Positions 9,284 to 17,631 are shown, numbered from the stretch's first letter. The stretch: DNA of 64,000 nucleotides from an uncultured Bacteroidales bacterium (GCA_944323775.1 CALUTT010000027.1:1-64000), one strand, 5' to 3'. The notes: generated by a model from the letters alone, not told the origin. Made by a program: numbers and translations.

Positions 9284-9694
9284 CTACTCCCCGAGGCCGA
9301 GGGTAATGCTTACCGTTCCGTCAGCGTCAGTCAGCGTAAGAGTGTTGCCTGACACTTTGGCCCTGGTGACTTTCTTGAGCGCCTCTCCGAGGGCAGCCTC
9401 GACTTCCATATCCTCAGGAAGCCCGGCCATCATCGTCATCCCGAGATTGCCTATGGCAAGATTCCCGTTCTCGAACTTGTATGTTCCGTTGACGATATTG
9501 ACGCCAAGACATCCGTGGACCGTTCCCTCGGTCTGGTCAAATTCCAGGAAAGGGACTTTCTCTGTCGTGGAGACTTCCTCTCCGTTCAGAGTCTCGAAAT
9601 TCCAGTGTCCCTCTATGCTCTGCTCGCGGGAGCATGAAGCGAGGAACAGGACTGCCGCGGAAACAGCGGCAAGCAAAGTGATGATTTTCTTCAT
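9284..9694 (-). CDS. META-domain (HslJ-like) lipoprotein
   Basis: A 136-residue predicted lipoprotein: MKKIITLL start, hydrophobic stretch, then the lipobox LASC with Cys at about 21. The remainder fits a META/HslJ domain: IEGHWNFETLNGEEV near the start, a beta-rich body with LEFDQTEGTVHGCLGVN (equivalent to the GCN.Y.G motif) and NLGMTMMAGLPEDME. Such domains occur in envelope stress and motility proteins, but no specific activity is established. It lies 11 bases downstream of the CDF exporter, probably on one transcript. Envelope location is inferred from the signal. Confidence 0.75.
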   Translation of the reverse strand: MKKIITLLAAVSAAVLFLASCSREQSIEGHWNFETLNGEEVSTTEKVPFLEFDQTEGTVHGCLGVNIVNGTYKFENGNLAIGNLGMTMMAGLPEDMEVEAALGEALKKVTRAKVSGNTLTLTDADGTVSITLGLGE

Positions 9695-9705
9695 GATGAT
9701 TTAAA

Positions 9706-10617
9706 TTACTGTTGTCTGTCATTGTCCGGGACGGCCGTGCCGTCTTCGGTAAGATGCAGTTCTATTGTGGAATGTTGTATTCCGGCCGAAACAAGCCTTG
9801 ACTTGATTTCCTTCACCGCGGCGATGCCCTCTATGGCATCATCGACTCTGATGCGTGCGGCAAGCTCGGTGTCGAACACGCTTGAAGGCCATATGTAAAG
9901 CTCATCCAAGCCTCTGACCCCCTTGCACGAGAGTATCGTGTTCCTAAGGGAAGCGGTATCGATACGCTCCGGAACAGAATCGATGCACATGTTGAAACTC
10001 TCGATCATCAGCTTCACGGCATTGGCAAGCATAACCGCCGAAATGACGATCCCGACAATCGGATCGAGGCTGTTCCAGCCCGTGAAGCCGATGACAAGAC
10101 CCGAAAGCACTACGCCTATTGACACCAGAGAATCGGTAGCCATATGCAGGAACGCGCCGCGGGTGTTGATGTCGCCCCTCTGGAAACGTCCGAGCAGGAT
10201 GGCGCTGATACCGCTGACCGCGATTCCGGCGGCAGCCGTCCAGGATATCGCGGCACCGCTGACAGGCACCGGATCAGACAGTTTCTCGGCACTCTCGACA
10301 ATCACGAATACGACAAGCACCGCAAGGAGAAAGGCGTTGAAAAGCGAAATAAGCACCGATGTCTTGCGGTAGCCGAAAGTCCTCCTGTCAGTCGGACGGC
10401 TGGACGCGAGCCTGAACGCCAGAATGGAGATCAGCAGCGAGAAGACGTCGAAAAGTTTGTGGAGAGCATCGGAAAGCAGCCCTGACGAACCATAGACGAA
10501 CGCGACGATGATCTCGGCAGCGAAATACCCCAGATTGAGGACCATCGCGATACGGTATGCCGTGTTCAGTCTGCCGGACTGGACGGAAGGCTGGGTGTGT
10601 ATATGAGAATGTGCCAT
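9706..10617 (-). CDS. Cation diffusion facilitator (CzcD/ZitB-type zinc exporter)
   Basis: Inner-membrane divalent-cation/proton antiporter of 303 residues with six membrane segments and a short cytosolic ferredoxin-like tail. The transport site is legible: SDALHKLFD in TM2 gives His53 and Asp57, and FLHMATDS in TM5 gives His158 and Asp162. From family knowledge, this HD-HD pattern goes with zinc selectivity. A short His-containing N-terminus (HSHIH) is also typical. I prefer the ATG at 10617 over a TTG three codons upstream. A TAnnTTTG -10-like element at 10640-10647 supports a short leader. The META lipoprotein follows. Confidence 0.9.
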   Translation of the reverse strand: MAHSHIHTQPSVQSGRLNTAYRIAMVLNLGYFAAEIIVAFVYGSSGLLSDALHKLFDVFSLLISILAFRLASSRPTDRRTFGYRKTSVLISLFNAFLLAVLVVFVIVESAEKLSDPVPVSGAAISWTAAAGIAVSGISAILLGRFQRGDINTRGAFLHMATDSLVSIGVVLSGLVIGFTGWNSLDPIVGIVISAVMLANAVKLMIESFNMCIDSVPERIDTASLRNTILSCKGVRGLDELYIWPSSVFDTELAARIRVDDAIEGIAAVKEIKSRLVSAGIQHSTIELHLTEDGTAVPDNDRQQ

Positions 10618-10639
10618 GAGCTGCAATTGTTTCAGGCCG

Positions 10640-10647
10640 CAAATTTA
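10640..10647 (-). promoter_or_regulatory. Candidate -7 element (TAAATTTG) for the CDF gene
   Basis: On the minus strand this reads TAAATTTG, a full match to the Bacteroidetes TAnnTTTG element. It places the transcript start about 19 bases before the ATG at 10617. No clear -33 TTTG is seen. Confidence 0.5.
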
Positions 10648-10681
10648 CAAAAGTTAGAGTAAGTTTGGACTACTCCCCTGC

Positions 10682-10712
10682 TTGCAATTATGCCGATGGA
10701 TGGCTAAATTTG
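10682..10712 (+). promoter_or_regulatory. Promoter of ffh
   Basis: TTG at 10682-10684, a 20-bp spacer, then TAAATTTG at 10705-10712: the Bacteroidetes primary-sigma promoter form. The leader to the ffh ATG would be about 23 bases. Confidence 0.65.
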
Positions 10713-10738
10713 CAGTTCGCATCAAAATTGGGAACATT

Positions 10739-12064
10739 ATGTTTGAAAATCTCTCCGAGAGACTGGAAAAGTCCTTCAAGATACTTAAGGGAGAAGGCCG
10801 GATTTCTGAAATCAACGTAGCCGAAACCATCAAGGACATACGCCGCGCCCTGCTGGACGCCGACGTGTCATACAAGGTAGCGAAGGAATTCTGCGACAGA
10901 GTAAAGGCCAAGGCGATGGGAGCCGACGTGCTCACCGCCGTGAAGCCGCAGCAGATGATGGTCAAGATAGTCCACGACGAGCTCGCGGAATTCATGGGGT
11001 CTGAGCACAGTGAACTCAACCTCAAGGGATCTCCCGCCATAGTTCTTGTCGCCGGACTCAACGGTTCCGGAAAGACGACATTCTGCGCCAAGCTCGCGCT
11101 CAGGCTCAAGAGCAAGGCCGGCATGAAGGTCATGCTGGCTGCCTGCGACACCTTCCGTCCTGCGGCAGCCGACCAGCTGTGCACTCTGGGAGAACAGGTA
11201 GGCGTGCCTGTATACTCTTCCCCTTCGGAGAAAGATCCGCTCAAGGTCGCGAAAGCCGCCATCGACAAGGCCAAGGCCGAGGGGATCGGAGTCGTGATAG
11301 TCGACACTGCCGGACGGCTCGTCGTCGACAAGGAACTGATGGACGAGATTTCAGCGATGCACTCCGCGCTGAACCCTTCCGAGACTCTGTTTGTCGTCGA
11401 TGCCATGACAGGACAGGACGCCGTCGAATCCGCGAAGGCGTTCAACGAGGCCATTGATTACGACGGAGTCGTCCTCACAAAGATGGACGGTGACACCAGG
11501 GGCGGTGCGGCCCTCTCCATCAAGGCAGTCACAGGCAAGAGCATCAAGTTCGTGAGCTCAGGCGAAAAGATGGAGACTCTGGACATCTTCTATCCTAAGA
11601 GGATAGCTGACAGGATCCTCGGCATGGGTGACGTCGTCTCTCTCGTCGAGAAGGCCCAGGAGCAGTACGACGAGCAGCAGGCCCGCATGCTCAAGAAGAA
11701 AATCGCCCGCAACGAATTCACCCTCTCCGACTTCTACGACCAGCTCAAGCAGGTACAGAAAATGGGCAACATGAAAGACATAATGGGAATGCTCCCCGGA
11801 GTCGGCAAGGCTCTCAAGGACGTTGATATCCCCGATGATGCCTTCAAGTCTACAGAAGCCATCATACAGTCGATGACCCCCTACGAAAAAGAGCATCCCG
11901 AATGCCTCAACGGCTCGAGACGCTCACGTATCGCAAAAGGCTCCGGCACCAGCATCGCCGAGGTCAACAGACTGCTCAAGCAGTTCGAACAGACCCGCCG
12001 CATGATGAAGATGGCCGTCAACGGCACGCTGCAGCAGCGGCTCAAATCACTCGGCAAGCGATAG
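10739..12064 (+). CDS. ffh: Signal recognition particle protein Ffh
   Basis: SRP54 GTPase that binds signal peptides and 4.5S RNA and targets nascent membrane proteins to FtsY; 441 residues, normal length. The NG domain occupies about 1-295 with the P-loop GLNGSGKTTFCAKLA, DTFRPAAADQL, VDTAGR and TKMDGDTRGG. The methionine-rich M domain follows, with the RNA-binding GSGTSIAEVNRLLKQFEQT segment and MMKMAVNG. The ATG at 10739 gives the family N-terminus MFENLSERLEKSFKILKGEG; the in-frame upstream codons lie in the promoter. It is monocistronic between divergent and convergent neighbours. Confidence 0.97.
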   Translation: MFENLSERLEKSFKILKGEGRISEINVAETIKDIRRALLDADVSYKVAKEFCDRVKAKAMGADVLTAVKPQQMMVKIVHDELAEFMGSEHSELNLKGSPAIVLVAGLNGSGKTTFCAKLALRLKSKAGMKVMLAACDTFRPAAADQLCTLGEQVGVPVYSSPSEKDPLKVAKAAIDKAKAEGIGVVIVDTAGRLVVDKELMDEISAMHSALNPSETLFVVDAMTGQDAVESAKAFNEAIDYDGVVLTKMDGDTRGGAALSIKAVTGKSIKFVSSGEKMETLDIFYPKRIADRILGMGDVVSLVEKAQEQYDEQQARMLKKKIARNEFTLSDFYDQLKQVQKMGNMKDIMGMLPGVGKALKDVDIPDDAFKSTEAIIQSMTPYEKEHPECLNGSRRSRIAKGSGTSIAEVNRLLKQFEQTRRMMKMAVNGTLQQRLKSLGKR

Positions 12065-12095
12065 GACAGGGGCTCAGAAAACCAGCCCCATGTCC
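12064..12095. terminator. Hairpin between convergent ffh and 5'-nucleotidase genes (no U-tract)
   Basis: GGACA+GGGGCT (12064-12074) pairs with AGCCCC+TGTCC (12084-12095, one bulged A), loop of nine bases. It lies exactly at the junction of two convergent genes and overlaps the last codons of the minus-strand one. There is no T-run on either side, so it is at best an atypical bidirectional terminator. Confidence 0.5.
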
Positions 12096-13819
12096 GCCTT
12101 CATAAGAGGTGCGACCTTCTTCTCCGGAACGAATTTCCACGTTCCAATGACTTTCGTATCTCCTACGGTCTCGGGAGTCACCGCGCCGTGAGTGCGGAAG
12201 AACTCATAGACCATCTCCCTGATCTCCGGGTACCTGGCGACTACCCTGCCCTCGGCATCGACGTCACTTATACCGGCGCCCTGGGGCAGCAGACCGCCGC
12301 CACCGCTGGCCCTGTAGGAAGTCATCGCCACATTGTACCATCCGTTCATCTGGAAAGGCCTGCCGTCGGCCAGAGATACTATCTTCACCCTGCTTCCCGC
12401 CGGTTTGGTAACGTCAACCGTGTATACAAGTCCGGCTGCGGAATCGAAGTTGTACGTAGGATACATGAACGACCACCTCCGGGTGCCGTAGCGCGCATCC
12501 TCTCCCTGCCTGATCCTGAGCACATGCTCGCCGGGAGTCTGGATCCACCTGTCGTATGAATACTCCAGATAGTCCTTTATCTCGCGGCCGCGCATCCTGA
12601 CCACGAACAGCTGGTTTTCGTAAGGATAGATCGTGAAGAGGTCGTTGTATATCACGTCACCGGCCTTCACCGTTCCGTTGGTGCTCAGAGGTGCTGCAAA
12701 AGAAATGTCGGCCTCAGCCGCTCCCAACTGGACGGTATGTATCAGGTTGATGAAGTCCGACATCCCGGCAAACGCGTCGCGCGAGCGGAGCTCCATTCCG
12801 AGAGTTCCGACCTTCTTGTTGGTGAAGGCGGCAACGGCATCGAAATCCTCCCTGAACTCTTCAAGCATGCCGGTATCGACACTGTTCTTGTCGAGGCGCA
12901 CCACTGAGGCCTCGACGGTCTTGGAACGCAGCTTGCCCAGCGACTTCACGACATCAATCCTGGCAGCGCCTACATAACCTGCACGGGAGCCGGCATTCAC
13001 CATGAAAGTACCGTCATGCTCCTCGGTGCAAGGCCTGTGGTCGTGCGCCGTGACAAGCAGGTCCACGCCCTCGAGGGAATTCAGCAGGTCAAGGCCCTGG
13101 CTCTCCAGCACCTTGCCGTCACCGTCACCTGTCCCTGAATGTACCACGACGATCACCACGTCAGGCTCCTCCTTTCCGCGGACGACATCCACCCACTTCT
13201 GTACGCTCGGCACAAGCGAGATGAACTCCATTCCACTCCACAAAGACTCGGTAAGCCATGCCTTGATGTTGGGATTGGTGAATCCGAGCACGGCAACCTT
13301 GAGGCCTGCTTTCTCCACTATGGTATAGACAGGAAAATACGGTGTCCTGTCCGCAGCATAAAGCGCGTTTCCGCCCAGCCATGGAATTCCGTAATCCTCA
13401 AGCTCGGCATTCACCCTGTCATAGACATGATGCCCCGTCTCGATGTCATGGTTACCGACCACAACGGCATCATAGCCCATATACTTCATGATACGGCTGA
13501 AAAGATGAGTGTCGGAGGTATCGACATAGTTATAGTAATAGGCGGCGTTGTCGCCCTGAAGGCAGTCTCCGGCATCAAGCAGAAGCACATTCCCGGGGCC
13601 AACTGCGTCCCTGAGGCTGTCGACATAATGTTTTACTGACATCAGGCTTGTCTTGACGGCTCCGCCCTCGACATAGGGAGACGAGAACCACGATCCGTGC
13701 ACGTCACCGGTGGTCACTACATAAAGGCTGTGCTCCCTGGCACTAATGCTTCCAAACGGAGAAAGCAGGCCGAGTCCGAGCAACAGACAGGTGAAAATAA
13801 GGTTCAGATTCTTCTTCAT
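12074..13819 (-). CDS. Secreted bifunctional metallophosphatase/5'-nucleotidase (UshA family)
   Basis: Periplasmic nucleotide-scavenging enzyme of 581 residues hydrolysing nucleotides (or 2',3'-cyclic nucleotides) to nucleosides. A signal peptide spans about 1-27, ending SISA. The calcineurin-like domain has TTGDVHGSW (Asp39, His41), LDAGDCLQGD, VGNHDIETG (123-125), VHSGTGDGDG and TAHDHRP. The C-terminal 5'-nucleotidase domain is marked by NGTVKAGDVIYNDLFTIYPY and the aromatic substrate-binding segment NGWYNVAMTSYRASGGGGL. It is transcribed from the promoter at 13828-13860 and convergent with ffh. Exact substrate preference cannot be read from sequence. Confidence 0.92.
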   Translation of the reverse strand: MKKNLNLIFTCLLLGLGLLSPFGSISAREHSLYVVTTGDVHGSWFSSPYVEGGAVKTSLMSVKHYVDSLRDAVGPGNVLLLDAGDCLQGDNAAYYYNYVDTSDTHLFSRIMKYMGYDAVVVGNHDIETGHHVYDRVNAELEDYGIPWLGGNALYAADRTPYFPVYTIVEKAGLKVAVLGFTNPNIKAWLTESLWSGMEFISLVPSVQKWVDVVRGKEEPDVVIVVVHSGTGDGDGKVLESQGLDLLNSLEGVDLLVTAHDHRPCTEEHDGTFMVNAGSRAGYVGAARIDVVKSLGKLRSKTVEASVVRLDKNSVDTGMLEEFREDFDAVAAFTNKKVGTLGMELRSRDAFAGMSDFINLIHTVQLGAAEADISFAAPLSTNGTVKAGDVIYNDLFTIYPYENQLFVVRMRGREIKDYLEYSYDRWIQTPGEHVLRIRQGEDARYGTRRWSFMYPTYNFDSAAGLVYTVDVTKPAGSRVKIVSLADGRPFQMNGWYNVAMTSYRASGGGGLLPQGAGISDVDAEGRVVARYPEIREMVYEFFRTHGAVTPETVGDTKVIGTWKFVPEKKVAPLMKADMGLVF

Positions 13820-13827
13820 AATGTCTG

Positions 13828-13860
13828 CAAAAATAACAAGAAACGTATTAAAGTCTCAAA
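13828..13860 (-). promoter_or_regulatory. Promoter of the 5'-nucleotidase gene
   Basis: On the minus strand, TTTG (13857-13860), 21 bp, then TATTTTTG (13828-13835). The transcript should begin only about five bases before the ATG at 13819. Confidence 0.6.
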
Positions 13861-13867
13861 AATATTA

Positions 13868-13875
13868 TATTTTTG
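13868..13875 (+). promoter_or_regulatory. Candidate -7 element (TATTTTTG) for the GSCFA gene
   Basis: Full match to TAnnTTTG. It puts the transcript start near 13879, so any start codon upstream of that is excluded and the TTG at 13898 is favoured. It lies back to back with the divergent promoter at 13828-13860; no good -33 box is visible. Confidence 0.5.
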
Positions 13876-13897
13876 TCCAACTTTAAAGACCATCAGC

Positions 13898-14749
13898 TTG
13901 AAATTCACCACAGAAATAAATCCGCCGGAATCCAGTGTGCAATGCACGCTGGACGACAGTATCATGCTGCTCGGGAGCTGCTTCACCACAGAAATGGGAA
14001 AGAGGATGCTGGAGTCAGGATTCAGAGCCTGCGTCAATCCTTTCGGAACACTCTACAATCCTGCTTCAATCGCCGGAGCCGTGTCGAGGCTTGACTCCGG
14101 GAGTCACTTTACTGAAAATGACTGTGTGGAGATGGGAGCAGGGGCATCTCTGACGTGCAGTTTCGAACACCATACCTCGTTCGCAAGGCCGACGCCGGAA
14201 GAATTCCTCGCCTGTGCCAACGGGGCCCTGGACGAGGCGAGGCAGTTCTGGGATAAATGCAATCGCGTCATAATCACGCTGGGAACGGCTTTCGTATGGT
14301 CACATAACGGGAAGGTGGTGTCAAACTGCCTGAAGAGACCGGCATCGGAATTCGAAAGGAAAATGCTGACGCCGGCGGTGACTGCCTCCCTGCTAGAAGG
14401 CATCGTCATCTCCCATCCGGAAAAGCAGTTCATCCTGACTGTCTCACCGATACGCCATCTGGGCGACGGGGCTCACGCCAACACTCTGTCAAAATCAGTC
14501 CTGCACCTCGGGATAGAGAGCATGCTGCACTGCCGGCAGGGACTCGCATACTTCCCCTCATACGAAATTCTCTGCGACGAGCTGCGGGACTACAGGTTCT
14601 ATGCCTCGGACCTCGTACACCCAAGCGAAATGGCCGTGGACTACATCTGGGAGAAGTTCCGTTCGAGCTGTGTCCCGCAGGACCAGTATTCACGCATTGA
14701 GCAGAACAGGAAGAACTCCAGACGTGCAGCCCACAGGCCATTGCATTGA
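13898..14749 (+). CDS. GSCFA domain protein (SGNH-like fold), TTG start
   Basis: A 283-residue member of the GSCFA family, common in Bacteroidetes and related to SGNH/GDSL hydrolases. The family block is MLLGSCFTTEMGKRM (GSCFT in place of GSCFA), followed by NPFGTLYNP, IITLGTAFVW, LTVSPIRHLGDG and the C-terminal SDLVHPSEMAVDYIW, where a catalytic His would sit. Cellular role is not established. The start is chosen as TTG because translation from it gives MKFTTEINPP, the typical family N-terminus, and because the promoter -7 element lies only 23 bases upstream. The first in-frame ATG would remove the strand before GSCFT. Confidence 0.85.
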   Translation: MKFTTEINPPESSVQCTLDDSIMLLGSCFTTEMGKRMLESGFRACVNPFGTLYNPASIAGAVSRLDSGSHFTENDCVEMGAGASLTCSFEHHTSFARPTPEEFLACANGALDEARQFWDKCNRVIITLGTAFVWSHNGKVVSNCLKRPASEFERKMLTPAVTASLLEGIVISHPEKQFILTVSPIRHLGDGAHANTLSKSVLHLGIESMLHCRQGLAYFPSYEILCDELRDYRFYASDLVHPSEMAVDYIWEKFRSSCVPQDQYSRIEQNRKNSRRAAHRPLH

Positions 14750-14779
14750 TAAAACCAGACAACAGGGTTACCTGCCGCC

Positions 14780-15565
14780 TCAAGGCTTTTTTATCTTTCC
14801 AAGACCTTCTACAGAAGTGCTCACGTAATCCGATTTCAGACCGGAGAGGTCTATCTCGCCCATTCCCGAGATTGATGCGACAGTCTCATCGGAGACTCCT
14901 GACACCTTGATGTTTCCCATACCGTTGACTGAAACCGACAGGTCGGAGCAGTCGATATCGTCGACCTCGACATTACCGAGTCCATCCATGCTCAGATCAA
15001 CTTTTCCTGCCTCCAGACGGCCGAAGCTGAAGTTTCCGGCACCGCCGACAACAAGCTCGAAGTCCTTGACGGAAATCTCGTCCTCCGCCTTGAAATTGAC
15101 GGCACCGTCAATAGTGATGCTTTCAAGGGAAGGCGCGCTGACGACTACCTTGAACTTGCGGACGTTGCGGAACTTGACTCCGGGCTTGGCCTCAAGTACA
15201 AGTCTGCCTCCGTCAACAGTCACGTTCAGGTTGTCGAGCACATCTTCGGATGTCGTGACACTCACGGCACATTTCCCTGTCCTGTAGGTGACATCCGCAG
15301 CCATGCCGATCTGGAGCGAATTGAATTCACCGACAGGGATGTCGGAGGTGATCCAGTCACCGTCTGAAGACATCATGTCCCCGTTCACGATGATGGTGTC
15401 ATTCGCCCCGTCGCTTTCCCAGTCATTCTCCACATCCCACTCCATAATCTTGTTCAGACTCTCGAGGGAGTCGGCTCCGCTGTATTTGAAGGTGCGGCAC
15501 GAACTCAGGCAAAACAGCGGAAGTGCCAGCACTGCAGCCGCAAGCAAAAAACGATTCTTGTTCAT
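14780..15565 (-). CDS. DUF2807 (head GIN) lipoprotein
   Basis: A 261-residue predicted lipoprotein: hydrophobic start and lipobox LSSC (Cys about 23). The C-terminal two thirds form a repetitive beta-solenoid-like DUF2807 domain (putative autotransporter adhesin, head GIN), recognisable from FNSLQIGMAADVTYRTG, LEAKPGVKFRNVRKFKVVVSAPSL cut at several short repeats, and the recurring G-x-G-N/E-hydrophobic turns (GLGNVEVDDID, GMGNIKVSG, GMGEIDLSG, GLGKIKKP). It lies 10 bases after the GntR gene as the last gene of the ABC operon, so it is probably co-regulated with the exporter. Function is unknown; envelope surface location is inferred. Confidence 0.8.
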   Translation of the reverse strand: MNKNRFLLAAAVLALPLFCLSSCRTFKYSGADSLESLNKIMEWDVENDWESDGANDTIIVNGDMMSSDGDWITSDIPVGEFNSLQIGMAADVTYRTGKCAVSVTTSEDVLDNLNVTVDGGRLVLEAKPGVKFRNVRKFKVVVSAPSLESITIDGAVNFKAEDEISVKDFELVVGGAGNFSFGRLEAGKVDLSMDGLGNVEVDDIDCSDLSVSVNGMGNIKVSGVSDETVASISGMGEIDLSGLKSDYVSTSVEGLGKIKKP

Positions 15566-15575
15566 AATATGGCTT

Positions 15576-15920
15576 TTATCTTTTCAAAACTTCAAGCAAA
15601 TCTATTCCAAGGTATTCGGCCCTGCTTCTGAACGCGGGCAGCTCGTCCTCGAGGAACTTTACCCTCTCTGACTTTTTTATCACATCGACAGCGTCGTTGG
15701 TCACAAAGAAGCCGACGCCCCTCTGCTTGAAAATAAGCTTTCTGTCGGAGAGTATTTCATACGAACGGGCGACTGTGTTGGGATTCACTCCTATCTGCGC
15801 CCCCCATTCCCTGACTGAAGGGATTCTGGAGCCCTGCTTCCATTCGCCGCGCAGGATCTTGTCAGAGATATTGTCTGCGATCTGTATGTATATCGGCTTG
15901 TTCTCGTCAAACTCCATCAT
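15576..15920 (-). CDS. YtrA-subfamily GntR transcriptional regulator
   Basis: A short (about 114 residues) winged-helix repressor without a large effector domain, as in the YtrA subfamily that controls ABC-transporter operons. The HTH is SRIPSVREWGAQIGVNPNTV followed by ARSYEILSDRKLIFKQRG; the wing is GVGFFVTNDA; a short C-terminal helical dimerisation tail ends DLLEVLKR. Start choice: a GTG at 15929 overlaps the upstream stop (GTGA), but ATGs at 15920 and 15917 give the usual family N-terminus MEFDENKPIYIQIAD. It is the third gene of an operon that it probably represses through the palindrome at 17559-17580. Confidence 0.88.
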   Translation of the reverse strand: MMEFDENKPIYIQIADNISDKILRGEWKQGSRIPSVREWGAQIGVNPNTVARSYEILSDRKLIFKQRGVGFFVTNDAVDVIKKSERVKFLEDELPAFRSRAEYLGIDLLEVLKR

Positions 15921-15925
15921 GGCTG

Positions 15926-16720
15926 TCACAGTTTAATTGTTCTGAGTCTGAAATATATCGCAGCCGCAAGAATCACTATCAGACCCCAGGAATATACGTT
16001 GATGAGCGTATTGACATAACCTACGGTCTGCGCACCTGCATCAGCCATCATGCTTATGAGGTCTGTATTGATCAGGAGGACTGAAGTGATGATTCCAAGC
16101 ATCGTGGAGACAAAGAAGGTCTTGGCGACCTTCGCCCTCTTGAATACAAGAGCGCCCAGGGCCATAAAGAGCACCGAACTTATCCAGCTGACAATGAACG
16201 GATATGCAACATTTATCGACATAATGTCGAAATCCTCCACAATGGGCACGTTGAAAGGATTGACAGAAATCAGACGGTATACCGGCTGTCCGTAGCTGTT
16301 CGGGAAGAACCAGCACAGCAGCGTGTCGCAGGCGAAAAGCAGCGCGCAGAGCACCACAGGCACCAAGATACAGAGAATCAGCATCATCGAAAGCCACTTC
16401 TCGAATGTGGAAGCCGGCACAAGCAGATAACTTGAACCGTAGCGGCGGTCAGTCACTTTTCCGAATATGGCAGCAGGCGACCCGAGCATCACCACTATGT
16501 ATGCGATGCATACGGCCATCGCCCTCGCGACTCCGGTAAGGTCCACATCCCTGCCGCCGATCAGGAATATCCATGAAACTACCTTGAAGAAGAGGAACAT
16601 TATCACGGGGAGCAGTCCCAGAACGAGCAATGTCATTCCGTATGCATTCCTTGCATTACGGAGATCATAGGCGAAATATTTCGCGAACCTATTGAAACTG
16701 AAAAAATTTTCCATATTCAT
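15926..16720 (-). CDS. ABC exporter membrane subunit (ABC-2 like)
   Basis: An integral membrane protein of 264 residues with about six hydrophobic segments (around 28-50, 65-90, 110-140, 165-190, 205-225, 235-258) and a cytosolic N-terminus (MNMENFFSFNRFAKYFAYDLR). No enzymatic motif is visible. It starts at the A of the TAATG overlap with the ATPase gene and is followed directly by the GntR gene, the arrangement of a YtrA-type transporter operon. The exported substrate is unknown. A second possible ATG lies two codons in. Confidence 0.8.
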   Translation of the reverse strand: MNMENFFSFNRFAKYFAYDLRNARNAYGMTLLVLGLLPVIMFLFFKVVSWIFLIGGRDVDLTGVARAMAVCIAYIVVMLGSPAAIFGKVTDRRYGSSYLLVPASTFEKWLSMMLILCILVPVVLCALLFACDTLLCWFFPNSYGQPVYRLISVNPFNVPIVEDFDIMSINVAYPFIVSWISSVLFMALGALVFKRAKVAKTFFVSTMLGIITSVLLINTDLISMMADAGAQTVGYVNTLINVYSWGLIVILAAAIYFRLRTIKL

Positions 16721-17550
16721 TATTTGCTGAAAAGAGACTTGATCACATCACGGTTGCGGTGAGCAGCGTTGAAGAGCGCCTCGATGTTCACCTTGCTTTC
16801 CTTGCCGCCGACGTTCGGATACACCTGGATGAATCCTCCGGGCAGCTGCTCGGAATAGAGGCTCTCGGGATGGAGTTCGGTACCGTAGTCGAAGAACAGT
16901 TTGGATGATATCTCCTCAACCGAAGCATTCAGCAGGACATCCTGCTTTTCCAGGATCACGATCGGGTCGATTATGTTCTCCAGGTCGCGTACCTGGTGGG
17001 TGGAGATTACAACAGTAGCCTGCTCGTCAGTGTACTTCAGGATCGCTGAACGGAAACCGGCCTTGGAAGGAATGTCAAGGCCGTTGGTGGGCTCATCCAT
17101 GAACAGGTATCTGGTATTGCAGGCAATGCTGAAGGCGATGTGGGTCTTCTTGAGCTGTCCTGCGGACATCACCGAGAGCTTCTTGTCGACATCAGTCTCG
17201 AGTTCAGCCATGACGGCTGCAAACTTGTCCATGGAGAAGTCAGGATAGAACTTCCCGCAGTTCTTGGCCCACAGGCAGGCCTTGTCATTGTAGGCAGCCA
17301 CATCATCCGGAAGATACACTATCTTCTCGAGCCATGAAGGACTGCGCCTCGAAGGTATCTCTCCCCCGTCGGCCACTATCGTGCCGGACTGGGGTTTCTT
17401 CAATCCGCACAACAGAGTCAGAAGTGTCGTCTTCCCGACCCCGTTCTCCCCGAGCAGGCCATATATCCTGCCTTCCTCGAGTGTCAGGCTGATATTGTCC
17501 AGGACCTGATTCTTTCCGTAGCTGAACGCCAGATTGTCGATTTTTATCAT
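16720..17550 (-). CDS. ABC transporter ATP-binding subunit
   Basis: Nucleotide-binding subunit of 276 residues pairing with the membrane protein encoded next. Walker A is GENGVGKTTL (34-43). The ABC signature is degenerate, SVMSAGQLKK (126-135) with MSAGQ for LSGGQ. Walker B is YLFMDEP (148-154), the D-loop NGLD, and the H-loop ISTHQ (His185). The last 80 residues form an extra C-terminal domain typical of regulator-linked exporters. It is the first gene of the operon, 33 bases downstream of a good promoter and immediately after a palindrome. Confidence 0.92.
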   Translation of the reverse strand: MIKIDNLAFSYGKNQVLDNISLTLEEGRIYGLLGENGVGKTTLLTLLCGLKKPQSGTIVADGGEIPSRRSPSWLEKIVYLPDDVAAYNDKACLWAKNCGKFYPDFSMDKFAAVMAELETDVDKKLSVMSAGQLKKTHIAFSIACNTRYLFMDEPTNGLDIPSKAGFRSAILKYTDEQATVVISTHQVRDLENIIDPIVILEKQDVLLNASVEEISSKLFFDYGTELHPESLYSEQLPGGFIQVYPNVGGKESKVNIEALFNAAHRNRDVIKSLFSK

Positions 17551-17558
17551 ATGCTTGC

Positions 17559-17580
17559 GTGTAGTAGTTTATTAATACAC
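17559..17580. promoter_or_regulatory. Candidate GntR/YtrA operator palindrome
   Basis: Inverted repeat GTGTAnTA-N6-TAnTACAC, outer half-sites GTGTA (17559-17563) and TACAC (17576-17580) separated by 12 bases. It lies between the -7 element (17583-17590) and the ATPase start codon (17550), covering the expected transcript start. From memory, the Bacillus subtilis YtrA operator has AGTGTA/TACACT half-sites about 13 bp apart, a close match to the GntR subfamily encoded in this operon. Confidence 0.6.
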
Positions 17581-17582
17581 GG

Positions 17583-17613
17583 CAAAGATATGACAAAGAG
17601 TTTACATCTGCAA
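17583..17613 (-). promoter_or_regulatory. Promoter of the ABC-GntR-DUF2807 operon
   Basis: On the minus strand, TTG (17611-17613), 20 bp, then TATCTTTG (17583-17590). Predicted start of transcription falls near 17579, within the operator palindrome. Confidence 0.65.
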
Positions 17614-17631
17614 GCAACCAAGGAAAAAATT

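Noticed and set aside
14750..14779. Possible terminator (GCCTCAAGGC then TTTTTT) between convergent genes
   Set aside because: The stem is only four base pairs with a two-base loop and cannot form a stable hairpin.
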